NCBI RefSeq assembly: GCF_014839805.1
Contig: NC_051132.1
Coordinates: 5,828,001 to 5,892,000 of the forward strand
Length of the DNA: 64,000 bases
DNA from: Manduca sexta
Taxonomy: Eukaryota > Arthropoda > Insecta > Lepidoptera > Sphingidae
Reading direction: 5' to 3'
Below the pieces are notes generated by a model. That model worked only from the letters and a program-made list of their open reading frames with translations. It was not told the DNA's origin and ran no database searches. Made by a program: the position numbers and the translations under genes. The first letter of the stretch is position 1; each line of letters begins with the position of its first letter. Positions 46,256-57,200 of the stretch are shown in pieces.

Positions 46256-47152
46256 GTTTGTTTTTGTTTTGATCTAATAATTAGACTAAATTATTATTTA
46301 GTTCGGTTTATTTAGGGCGTCAGGATAAAAGAACATTCACGTGATTTTTCTTTGTAGTTATTGTCCAAATCTTAAGCGCTTTATAAACAATGTCGTTATG
46401 ATATACATTATATAGCTAGTGCTAGGTTAGTTACCCGAATTTTAAAAGGTTATGTTAATATACACGTACTGAAAATTCTCCATAAGAATTTCGAGGGTAG
46501 AAACATATAAAATGTACACCTAACCCTACCTTTAGTAAAGGAGACGTGTATTTAGCAGTATGCAATGTTTAATATAGGACAGGTTATTATTTATTATATT
46601 TTAGTATTGTTATTTATTCACTGTAGCTGTGATATCCTATTATTTGTTGGAGATCTTTAAATAAATAAATTATTATGTCAATATTAATTTTCTTAATAGT
46701 TGTTATAATAAGTTTCTTGTTTCCAAATATTTGTTTGAAGGATAGTTGTTTGATCTGGATCCTAGACGTTATGTAAATAATAGCTGTAAACCTCGTTATA
46801 TTCCTAGTATAGTGGTGCAAATTCTTATTTGTTTCATTATAACTAGATTTACTAGCAAAAAATAATTTTATTAGATTATTTCTAAATATTTTTTTTTTCA
46901 TTGTACGTTACACATGTGATTTCAAGCAATAATTATTTATAGTTGTATGTGTTTAAACGATATGTTTATTTTAATAAAAATTAAATGCAATTAAGACTAT
47001 CGCAAAGCTTTGTAGGTACAGTTTTTTATCATCGCGCGTGAGAAAATTAAACAACCACAGCTTAAAATGTTTGACCGCAGCAATCGATCGGTTGCAACTA
47101 ATTTGTTTTTGTAAGTAAACTTTTTATACAAAGTACTCGCCATTCGATGAGA
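46256..47152. other. No feature recognised
   Basis: AT-rich; the minus-strand frame at 46614-46901 is low-complexity (Ile/Lys/Asn) and not credible. Confidence 0.5.
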
Positions 47153-47450
47153 ATACATCGATGAAGAACTAGCTTGCCTTCGACTCCGCTCGCGTGAAAA
47201 AGTTTTTCCGGGAAAAATATTTTCTCACACACACATACACACTCATAAAAACACATCACGCCTTTATCCTCGTGGGCGCAGGCATGCAACCATCGATGAC
47301 ATTTATGTAAGAACTAGGTTATGCCTTCGGTTCCACCCGCATGAAAAAGTTTTCCGGGATAAATATTTTCCCGCACACACATACACACTCATACAAACAC
47401 ATCACGCCTTTATCCCCGTGGGAGCAGGCACACAACCAGTGCACCTACTA
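47153..47450 (-). repeat. Tandem duplication (~157 bp) of a composite repeat
   Basis: Two units, with GCCTTCG at 47176 and 47333. Each joins a reversed Helitron-like 3' end (CCGCTCGCGTGAAAAAG or CCACCCGCATGAAAAAG, TTTTCCGGGA) to a reversed SINE-A tail (ACACATCACGCCTTTATCC, CGTGGGAGCAGG). The junction AATATTTTC then CACACACACATACACACTC is the same in both, so the fusion arose once and was then duplicated. Confidence 0.8.
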
Positions 47451-47590
47451 TTCGCCATGAATGTTACGTCTTATGATGTGATTGTGGGCGACCTTGTTGC
47501 TACATTGGGTACAAAATTTCTAACTTAGGAACTCGAACCCGAGACCTCAGAGAGTCGAACCGTGCACGCAATACAACTACGCCATCACTC
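47400..47590 (-). mobile_element. SINE-A remainder, minus strand
   Basis: It continues from the second unit: ACTATTCGCCATGAATGTTA, TGATTGTGGGCGACCTTGTT, CATTGGGTACAAAATTTC. It ends at the reversed B-box (ACTCGAACCCGAGACCTC) and head (ATACAACTACGCCATCAC). Confidence 0.75.
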
Positions 47591-48072
47591 TTTATATTCT
47601 AAAGTATTTTCTTTAAAATCGCAAATATTGACTTACCTATGTTAGAGTAACAAGGAATGTCTGATATAAGTATATTTAATTAAAGTTTCATCCACCTGTA
47701 ATGTTGGCTTAATTACTTGCAAGACATGCGGTTCTAATTTGGTTCTTAATAAAATACAGTAGAGTACAAAGTAATTTAAAACTCACTGCCTCTTGTTACT
47801 ATTATTTTTTATTATCTTGGCATGGCAAATACCTTGTTTTCATGTGATATACAGTGCGGTTTCAATTTGATTTTGGTACATGTTGGCGATATACTATAGA
47901 CAGATTCCAAGAGCGAAGACTACATAAAAACAACTTTAATATCTTAAAACATACACATTGAATTATAGATTAGAAGGGTCACGCACACATCGCTTGACTA
48001 TTTGGTGCCATAACGAAACAGAAGTCAAATTTGATGATAAATCCAAGTCAAATTCTAAAAATGCTATTTTAA
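47591..48072. other. No feature recognised
   Basis: AT-rich; ends at the left target duplication of the next SINE. Confidence 0.5.
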
Positions 48073-48330
48073 CACACACACACACCATCACGCATTTTAT
48101 CCCCGAAGGGGTATGCAGAGGTGCAACCAGGGCACCCACTTTTCGCCAAGTGTGTTCCGTCCCATGATGTGATAGGGGGCGAGCCTATCGCCATATCGGG
48201 CACAAATCCAGACTCCGGGCTGATACGGAGCAGAAAAACTCAATTATCACTTTGCCCGACCCGGGATTCGAACCCAGGACCTCAGAGCGCTACCGTACCG
48301 CGCATGCAGTACAACTACGCCACCGAGGCA
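48073..48330 (-). mobile_element. SINE-A, full length with target duplication
   Basis: A perfect 10-bp duplication, GCTATTTTAA (48063-48072 and 48331-48340), flanks it. The left side is the (CA)n tail and ATTTTATCCCCGAAGGGGTA. The right side holds the reversed B-box (CGGGATTCGAACCCAGGACC) and A-box (ACTACGCCACCGAGGCA). This is the reference copy for the short SINE-A form. The 69- and 97-codon frames across it are not genes. Confidence 0.92.
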
Positions 48331-48519
48331 GCTATTTTAATACATGTATTATTATTTATTAAAACAGATGATAATTATATAAAGACATATTTACATCTTC
48401 ACACAAATGAATAAAATTGTAACAGGCCGATGTGTATATCATATTATAGATATTAAAGAAAAACTAATATGGGAATCTTTATTAGAGCAACAGAATCTAA
48501 AATAATAGATTTTCGAATT

Positions 48520-48711
48520 TTCGTCGCTCTGTCTGTATGTTTGTACATGCATCACGCAAAAACTGCTACATTTAATTAGTTTGAGTTCTCATGAATGTAA
48601 TTCTAGAGCTCAAAAATAAAATATAGGCTCAATTTTATCTTGGGAAAATAAAAAGCCCAACTTTTATCCGTAAACATCTTTTTCACGGGCTTAACAGCGA
48701 GCAAAACCTAG
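48520..48711 (+). mobile_element. Helitron-like element, decayed
   Basis: The 3' side GGGAAAATAAAAAGCCCAAC, TTTTATCCG, TTCACGGGCTTAACAGCGAG then AAAACCTAG|T keeps the order of the family. The 5' border is approximate. Confidence 0.55.
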
Positions 48712-49146
48712 TTTTATTATAAAATTCGATTATATATTATCACAACGTATTTAAAAGTTCTTTTATTAATTTATTTACTAATAAAGACACAAAAAATTCT
48801 GTTAAGCCAGCGAAGGAAAACAATAAATATACAAATTAAACAATATACTAAACTTGACTATACTCCAAATCATGTGTCCTGATCCAATTCAGACAAATTT
48901 CCCTTTCTTCTTTTATTAGACAATATAGTCTAAACGACAAAGCCTTACAAAACTAAAAAAAAAAGAATTTATAACTAATCCGGAAAACTCAATAGAAATA
49001 ACCGAACGTTCGTAGCGTTAAACTCATTACACAGTCAAGTAGCAATCACAATTATAAGTTATTCCTTAATGAAGGCTTACTGCCGGCTATACGTTTAATT
49101 ATTGGAAAGCCAGGCGACATAGTCGTGGCCGGATATTTGCCCTACT

Positions 49147-49178
49147 TATAAAGGCAGCATGCACGACATATGAATACA
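49147..49178 (+). promoter_or_regulatory. Probable core promoter of the Osiris gene
   Basis: TATAAAGG starts at 49147. The A of an initiator-like TACAGG is 31 bases downstream (49178), the usual arthropod spacing. The block around it is locally more GC-rich (CCAGGCGACATAGTCGTGGC upstream). It is 1.6 kb before the first Osiris coding exon and followed by a donor, as expected for a 5'UTR exon. Confidence 0.5.
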
Positions 49179-49233
49179 GGAACGTTTAAAATATATTATA
49201 ATTTGTTGTGGTTTCAATTTTTATTGTGTACAG
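49178..49233 (+). other. Putative 5'UTR exon of the Osiris gene
   Basis: A 56-base segment between the initiator and a strong donor, TACAG|GTGAGC (49234). The matching acceptor would be TTTATGAATTTCAG ending at 50802, giving an intron of 1569 bp with two repeats in it. An ATG at 49170 lies just upstream of the predicted start and is probably not transcribed. A transcript is needed to confirm. Confidence 0.45.
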
Positions 49234-49384
49234 GTGAGCTTCCATAAATTTTGATAACTTAGCCGCCAATCCCTATTAAGGTCTAAACCCTCTCAGTTGC
49301 TGTCTAGGCTCCTGAGCCCTGGGGCCCTGGCCCCTAATAACACGATATTATGTAATAAAGGGTTGGGATTATCTATATTATAAT

Positions 49385-49592
49385 GATGGCTTTACGTGCT
49401 TTCCGAGGCCCGGGGGTATCACACCGCCAACTTCCTGACTCCAAGCTGCGACTCAGTAATTTTTTAAGATGGAAAAACCCAGTCGCACTTATTATGGCCC
49501 GACCTAAGATTCCAACCCAGGACCTCAGTGTAGTAGTCGTACTTGTACCGTGTACAAATAGAGCTACGCCATCGAGGCAATCTTACAAGTAC
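49385..49592 (-). mobile_element. SINE-A, long form, minus strand
   Basis: It matches the copy at 7431 in reverse: GCTTTACGTGCTTTCCGAGG, CCAACTTCCTGACTCC, TTTTTAAGATGGAAAAACCC, then the reversed B-box region (TTCCAACCCAGGACCTCAG) and head (AGCTACGCCATCGAGGCA). It is 3' truncated relative to 7431. Confidence 0.82.
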
Positions 49593-49649
49593 ATGTAATA
49601 ACATTGAAACAGGCTGATTTAAAGTAAAACAAATATAGGAGATTTTTAT

Positions 49650-49818
49650 TATATCAACAGAAGCCAAAACTATCTTTCTAGTATGTTTTTCTGTCTATAT
49701 GTTCCTTTACGCAAGAACTACTTAATGAAATTGAATGAAGTTTTCACTTAAAATAAAGGCTCCAATTTATCCAGGTAAAATATAAAGTGGGATCTTTATC
49801 CCGATAAACAAAACCTGG
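49650..49818 (+). mobile_element. Helitron-like element, decayed
   Basis: It contains TCTGTCTATATGTTCC, AATGAAATTGAATGAAG, AAAGTGGGATCTTTATCCCG and a CTGG|T end (CTRR type). It lies in the putative first Osiris intron. Confidence 0.5.
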
Positions 49819-49861
49819 TTTTTTGTATCTAACATAGATATATTATTATAATCACTGCGTC

Positions 49862-50195
49862 TATTATCATAATCATCATCAGCCCCGTATTATATACTGT
49901 CCCACTGTTGGGCACGGGCCTTCTCTACTACTGAGAGGGATTAGGCCTTAGTCCACCACGCTGGCCTAGTGCGGATTGATAGACTTCACACACCCTCGAA
50001 ATTCCTGTAAAGAACTTATCAGGTATGCAGGGTTCCTCACGATGTTTTCCTTCACCGTTAAAGTAAGCGATAATTTACAAAGAATATGTACACATATAAT
50101 TTTTTAGAAAAATCAGACGTGTGTGCCCTTGGTATTTGAACCTGCGGACATTCGTCTCGGCAGTCCGTTCCACGACCAACTAGGCTATCGCCGAT
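49862..50195 (-). mobile_element. SINE-B, tRNA-derived
   Basis: Close in sequence to 24799-25129 and in the same orientation: CAGCCCCGTATTATATACTG, CCACTGTTGGGCACGGGCC, CACGCTGGCCTAGTGCGGAT, the reversed B-box (TTTGAACCTGCGGACATTCG) and A-box (CAACTAGGCTATCGCCG). Confidence 0.87.
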
Positions 50196-50802
50196 TATAA
50201 TTAAAACTAATTAGTCTTAAACCTACATTATCTACGTTAGTGCCATAAAATAGAACAAAATAAATTTATGACGATGTTTAATATTATTAATTGTAAGTTT
50301 GCACTGTATTATTGTAACCGTTTAGCGGGAAGCTAATAACTGAAAGTGACTCATTACCAAGTCGTTAAAATGTGTATTTATGTCCCCACTTTTGCAATAT
50401 ATGCATACTAAGTGTATGTTTTTGTTTTCCGTTTATGCATCCCTGCATTTTTTTTTCATTAATTTTCACTTTTAACGAGTAAGTGTGCTGTATCGCAATG
50501 AAATAATATAATTATCATAAATAATTTGTTCTTTTTCAAGTTTGTTAATTAGCTTAGCCATTTACCAATACCTACATATTAACTGGAGATATCAAACTTC
50601 TTTTTCTAGCTACCATTAAATTATATGCGTCATATATTTCTTTAACTGACATGATATGATCATAGTATAGGTATATATAAATTAGATTGAAAAACTAGAC
50701 TAAAATACCTCTACAACTAATTCCTGTCATAAAATGAATCATTAAACCGTTACAATTTATAAATCTCACCAATTTTAATAACGCCATTTTTATGAATTTC
50801 AG
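50196..50802. other. Upstream of the first Osiris coding exon, no other feature
   Basis: AT-rich intron-like DNA ending in the acceptor TTTATGAATTTCAG. Confidence 0.45.
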
Positions 50803-50806
50803 AAAG

Positions 50807-51230
50807 ATGCTGCAACACCTCACCCAACTGCTCCTTATCTTCGCAATTCTCCAAAGCATCCACTCAACGGAAGAGGGTTATCTGCGATTTGTGAAAGACG
50901 GCTGCTTCCTCAGAGGCGAGGCCCTCTCCTGCGTCAAATACAGAGCATTGAAAATAGCAAAACAAACTATATTTGAAGACTATCAGAACTCAACTATAAA
51001 CGCGACTCAGATGATAAGCCTTGTACCATTAGACGAGGAAACGATAAAAGAGCTCTCTTTAAAGGAACACGCGCAATTATTCTCTAATGAGCCAAAGAGT
51101 TTCTTGTCTGAGTGGGCTGAACTGGCGAAATACTTTATGAAACTGGTTCAAGACTTCTTTAAAATGAAAGGATTGAGGGTCGCGCTTCCTGACGGCGCGA
51201 GGACTGTTGAAGACGAGGTTAATGATGATG
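50807..51230 (+). CDS. Osiris gene, coding exon 1
   Basis: The start context is AAAG-ATG with A at -3. The donor is GATG|GTGAGT. GC content is clearly higher than in the flanks. It encodes residues 1-141 and the first base of codon 142: signal peptide, cysteine pair, acidic end (EDEVNDD). Confidence 0.88.
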
Positions 51231-54200
51231 GTGAGTTTATATAGGGAAGTAGGTTTCTGAGCAATGCACGTAATATTTAAAAGGAAACGTTAGTGGTAGG
51301 ATTTTTAATAGCATGTTTAGATTGTTTGGTTACTGCATAACGATTTTAACGCTGTTTTCGTATCAAGCAGATAAAATATATTTTGAAATGAGGTGGTATG
51401 GCGATGGGTTCGCCTCATGATCATATGATGGGACGGAATACGCACGGCTATAAGTGAGTACAGCAGTTGTGCCTCTGCCTACCCCTACCTGAATAAAAGG
51501 CGAGCGTGTGTAAACATTTGTTCTTAAATATTCCGTGTATCACTTTATTTTTATAGTATATACAATGATTATAGTTATAATTTGCAAAAAAGTTTACTGT
51601 CATTAATATGATTCCATATTTATCGCGAAGGTTTTCGCTCTTTTTGAAATATCATGTTTTCAATTATAAAGCTAATAAATTTATTAAATATTTCATCATA
51701 TGAATGATGAGATCGTAATATTGCTAATATCCGCATGAAATTTCCACGACATCGCTTTTGAATATTCGTTCGTTGTGCTTGACGCAAATTCAATTTCCCA
51801 AGTACTTTATTCTATTTATTTCTTCTTCAATATAAATGCCTTACTAAGACTGCTTGCTTGAGGGAATAGGTAATATCTAGTAGTCAGTAGTCGCCGGGTA
51901 TATTTATAGCATTTTCTAGTGTATTAAATTATTAACTCAGTTTTAGTATGAGCTAAAGATAGCAGCTATTTGTGTGTTTACGAATACTATTTGTTCTGAA
52001 CTGAATTCGTCAAGCGCACAAATTTAGAGAAGTCAAAATTAAATAAGGTCCATTCCGTAGCATGGTTGGTATACGTACTTGTACCGATCTTTAATGCAAA
52101 GTAATGTTATACGGACAAAAAAAGAAACTGTAGTCGAATAATATGAATCTACTTCAGTGGCAAAATAATAAGGAAAAACAGATTTTGTTACACACCGCCC
52201 TTGTCCCACAGAAACGATACGTTATTTAGTACAAATCTCTTCATAGTAGGGTGAAAGCGGCATAGCAGTTGCGGTTTCTGCCGGTTGTAAATATACAGAC
52301 TGACCGCAAAGCCCGTAATCACAACTCATTAGGCTTTGGCACTGACAGCAAACGTTCAAATTGGATGAATTAATGCTGCATCAACAGTTTAAAATGGCGC
52401 AATATGGGTTATGTGCCTAGTAGTGGATAATAATTCATTTTGAGTTTAACCATAAATCCATTGCGACTGCGTTTCAGAACAGACAAATATAATTGCTTCG
52501 TGATGCTGTATGTTAGATTCTACATAATAATATAATTATTAATGTTATTTTGTAAAAAATAATCGTAAAAAAGTTGACATGCTGCTCTAACAACTGCATT
52601 ATTCGTACACTGGACGTAAGTCACCTCTGCTGTCTCAATTTGATAACATAGTTATTATCTCATATATTATTATAAATTATACTTTGCAATCACTTACAAA
52701 AATGGTTTAATAGAATTTGATAACTGAAAGAATTTAATAACGCCATAAGATTTTAATACTGGTGGTAGGTTTCTCATATGTGAGAGTCCGCCTGGGTATG
52801 TACCACCGCATTGCCTATTTCTGCTGCCAAGCAGCAGTATGAAGTCACTGTTGTGTTCCAGTTTTAAGGACATTCTAGACAGTGTAACTACTAGATATAA
52901 TAAAACATAACATCTCATGTCTCAGGATGGCGAGTACGAAACAATACTTTATAATTCAAGGTATTGGATAGTGTTTCTACTGTTTATGGGCGGTCGTATC
53001 GCTCACCATCAGGCGAAAGACAAGCTCGTCTCTTCAAAGTAATATAAAAAAATCGACATGTGAATGAGCATCAGTCCATAGTCTCAGAAAATCTTTGAAT
53101 AATAACGGAGTTCCCTACTCCATTGTAGTTAGGAATTAAAAATCACGGCGTAAAATCTCAACCGATATTCATTTCTCCCCTTCGTATAATAAGGGGTATA
53201 ATACAATGTTTCATCATGAGCCAATTTGTGCCGGCGACTGGGGTGTTCAAGGTTACAATGCTCTTGACGCCGGGTTCAATATGTGTCCAAGTTTCATTCA
53301 GATTCTTTTTAAGATTCGTTAAAATCTGAGGTTCAGTCAACTAGATGTAATTGTTTCTACTTGAACCTGCGGAAAATATTTTCATGTACAGGGTGTCGCC
53401 GACAATGTGTATTTAATTTCATATATCAGTTATCATAAGAGTAATAAGAAAGCGACGTTACCCGACAATTTAAAAAATAATAACATATAGTATAATAAGA
53501 CAATTAACCATTTTACAAATTATCTAAAAAACATTGATAATTTTTCACAAAGAATATTTGATTCAAAGTAACTTAATAAATAAAATATTTATTTATTTTA
53601 TAATGAAATAAAATAATCAATAAATAATATATTCTTAGTTATTTATTGATTATTTTATTTCATTATAAAATTATTTTTGTAATTACTGATTACGTAAAAT
53701 TATTAAAGTCATGTCGGCGCCATGTTCGAAATTTAAAATAGCTTGAAGGTTACGAGTGACATTATTTTATCAGTAGCTGAGGTCAGTAGCTACTATGGAC
53801 ATTTAAAATCATTCTTATTCTTATAGATAATATAATTGTAGCTAAGAAAATATAACCTATTTTTTTGTCTTCGAAATATAAAATAATGTTTATAGATAAT
53901 AATATAATTATAGATAAGAAAATGTGTCGTATTTCTTGTCTTCAAATCGTGTAAGGAGGTTGATCCAATAAAGTTAATTCTTGTTCTCAGTGACCCGAAT
54001 GTCTGATCCGTTTTTCGATAAGTAGAACTTTCGCTTTTCCAATTCAAATACCTAATCTGCCAATACCCGAGACAAGAGACAATTTAGAACAATTTACATA
54101 AATCACAAACCTGTAATTATTGCGTTTAAGCGGAGGCTTAGCAGAAGTTTCTAGAGATTATTTAGTTAAAAACTTTGTTCACAAACAACGATAGGCCGGA

Positions 54201-57200
54201 GGAAGTTTGATTACTAAAAGGGCTTATCACCCGCTTTAAACCAAAATTAAATCAAACTAGTAAAATAAATTTTCATTCTCATGTACTTTGACGTTAAATG
54301 GTAATTAATGAATTTAGCATTGAACAATTGTTTTTCCGACTTAATGTACACTTATTAATTTTCTATTTGATAATTTTGATTGATATTTAATATTATTTCA
54401 TTAGAAATTCGGCTAAAATATTTAGGTAAGTTCAGCAATAACTTTTTTCTTACTACTTTGGTACTTCACATCATAATAATATCTGCAAAATCTGTTTCAA
54501 AATTGTCACTTACAGTTCTATTCTTGCGATCATCGAAGAAGATTTCAGGATCATTGTGAATCCCTTTGGCCCTTTCAAAACTATTTCATTTATTGGTATT
54601 CCTTTTAGTAGGGAAAACATGTTATCGAGGACCCTCTTTAGTGTATTAGAAGCCAAAAAGTTTGGTTTAAGTTTAAAAAATATTATTTTAAGAGACGTTT
54701 ATCTTGAAATCTTCATCACATTTGAACATCTATTATATTGGATATTACTATCTTTAATATGCAACGATTACCCAATACAAATTTTAGATACACAAGTATA
54801 CTATAATACTGTGTTAACATTAGCTTAGTCATTGTTTCTTTGGGATATTAAATAATACAAGTTTTTAAAATCATTTTGAAATCGATCGAGCGGAAACACA
54901 CTTTAATAACCAAAAACAATATCTTATTCTCAAAATAATACTTTGATAATTTGCCAATGTTTCTTAAAAATACGGCCAATATTTTTCGCTGGCCAGATGA
55001 CATTCGGAATGACAATCGAACTCGTAATTGCAATAGATTCGGTCCGGAAATATCGGACCGGAAACAATTAGGTCGGAACGTGGGACCCGACCTGTGATCC
55101 GAATACTACGGAACTAATGTCTATGTAATTGTTTATTGAAATAAGACCGTGACCGATTATATTTTTAAATTTGATGATTTAAGTAAATATTTATATTGAC
55201 TATTTGTGCTTGATATACATTTTTATCTGATGATAATACATTATTATTATTATATATGTCTTAGAGGACTTCTTATTTCAAAGTTACGAATAGCTTTCTG
55301 ACCATCACAAAACATATGATCACAGCTGATGGAGTCTACATGCGTGCCATAAAGTGTAGGACTTGTATCTACTAATTTAAATTGTCTAACTATAAACTAT
55401 AAAATAAATCACACGTTTCAGGCGTTATACGAGTATATGAATATTTTTAATAATACATATTTCCTCAATCTATCGACAGCTCGTGGTAAGAAGAAGAAGT
55501 TAGCTATCATCATCCCACTGCTGACGCTGCTTGCTACTATGAAGATCAAGTTTATGCTGATACCAGTACTTCTGGCGGTGATGCTGATCAAGAAACTATT
55601 GCTGATTGCTGCTTTGCTGTTACCAAGCTTGTTGAGTACGTTGAAGGCATGCAAGGTAAAGAAACTAATTTACCATGATGGGTTCTACAATGTAACAGTC
55701 TAAAGATTATTTTTTCATATGCTTTAATTTCACTATTTTTATAGATTGTTACATACAATATACATCCATTAGAATTTAGTTTCTTATAGAGAATTTACTC
55801 AATAACAAACAGTAGTGTCTTATATCTAAGTCTTGCTTAATGATAACATAATTTCTCAAGCAATCTAAGTTACTATTTACAAATGTAGACGTTTGTTAAA
55901 GCGATTGTTATTTGCTAAAGATCTATAACTCTGGATATAGATGAACGCACAAAGCAATCGCACTGTTTTCGAATTTATGGGCTGAACAGACATTTGGAAC
56001 TCTGACGTGAAAGATAATGCGTAGAAAGTTTTCACGCATAAAAACTTGCTTAATGGAAAAGGTTGCTGGCTTCAGAAAATATATTGAAATAGTTTACATA
56101 TCATATCAAGTTCTGGACAAAATTCATTGAAAATGTAACCAAATGCAAAATAATATATAGATTTAAGCGCAGTTGCAAACCAAATTAACAACAACAAGCA
56201 TTATGAAGTCATCAAATTTTCAAATGAAAATGTTCGCACGGATTAAAATTCCAATTGAAATGCCACTTATCCAATTGGTCTAGTAATTTTGTAAAATGAC
56301 ATGTCATTTTCAATACACGATCCCAATCGCTTTTTCGATCTATCGGGAAAATGACGTATTGACAAATGACAAATGACTTTTAATTGATTGCTTATTTCTC
56401 GGAATCAGTATTCAAGGTGGATTGATTTAATTAAACGTTCTATAAACTATTTCAAGTGCAAAAAATTAGAGGGAGGAAATAAATTATTGTAAACAAATTC
56501 TACTACTAATAAATACTTATTTTCGGATTTTTTTCAAACGCAAGTTATAATATTATGTATATTTAACGTCAATTACACTCAATAAAGAATAGACGATTTA
56601 TGCTATAATAATATACACAAATTCTGGAAGGAAATTCAGACACATTAAAAACAAAGACCGTAAAAGCATTAAAACACAGGCACGGAATAAAGCACTTAAT
56701 ATCAGTCTGTTTGCAACTTTATGTCACGAACGTCAAATAAAACAAAGCGAAGGAAGCACCTTCGGTATTGAAAATATCGAATAGCGCAACTTTGCAGATA
56801 CAAACATTCAACTTTTCCAGATAAAAATTTAACAAACTGTGGTATAGAAACAAACTTGCCAATAGATATTGTTTTATTTCTTTTAAAGAATTTATCAAGT
56901 GGTTTTAAATAAAAGCCAGTTGCATGAGTATTTTTTTTAGAAGTAAATGGTAAAGTGACCTCACTGCAAACTTATGGTAAGTCGTGTGGGGTCCAATAGA
57001 ATGTCGACTGACGAGAGATGATTACCCCTCGGCAGTCGACACAATTGTGCCGGCCTGTTGGGACTGCACATCACACATTAACGTGGGCCACTATGGTGGG
57101 TTTATCGAATCGGATAGCTCCTCGATGTACCTCGTGTACTGTAGTCACAGTACACGAGGTATTAAAACCCGCCATAGTGACCCACGTCGCGTTCCCGGAT

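Noticed and set aside
54556..54828. 90-codon plus-strand frame in the Osiris intron
   Set aside because: It begins with a non-ATG start and has no recognisable domain; I cannot tie it to any transposon protein.
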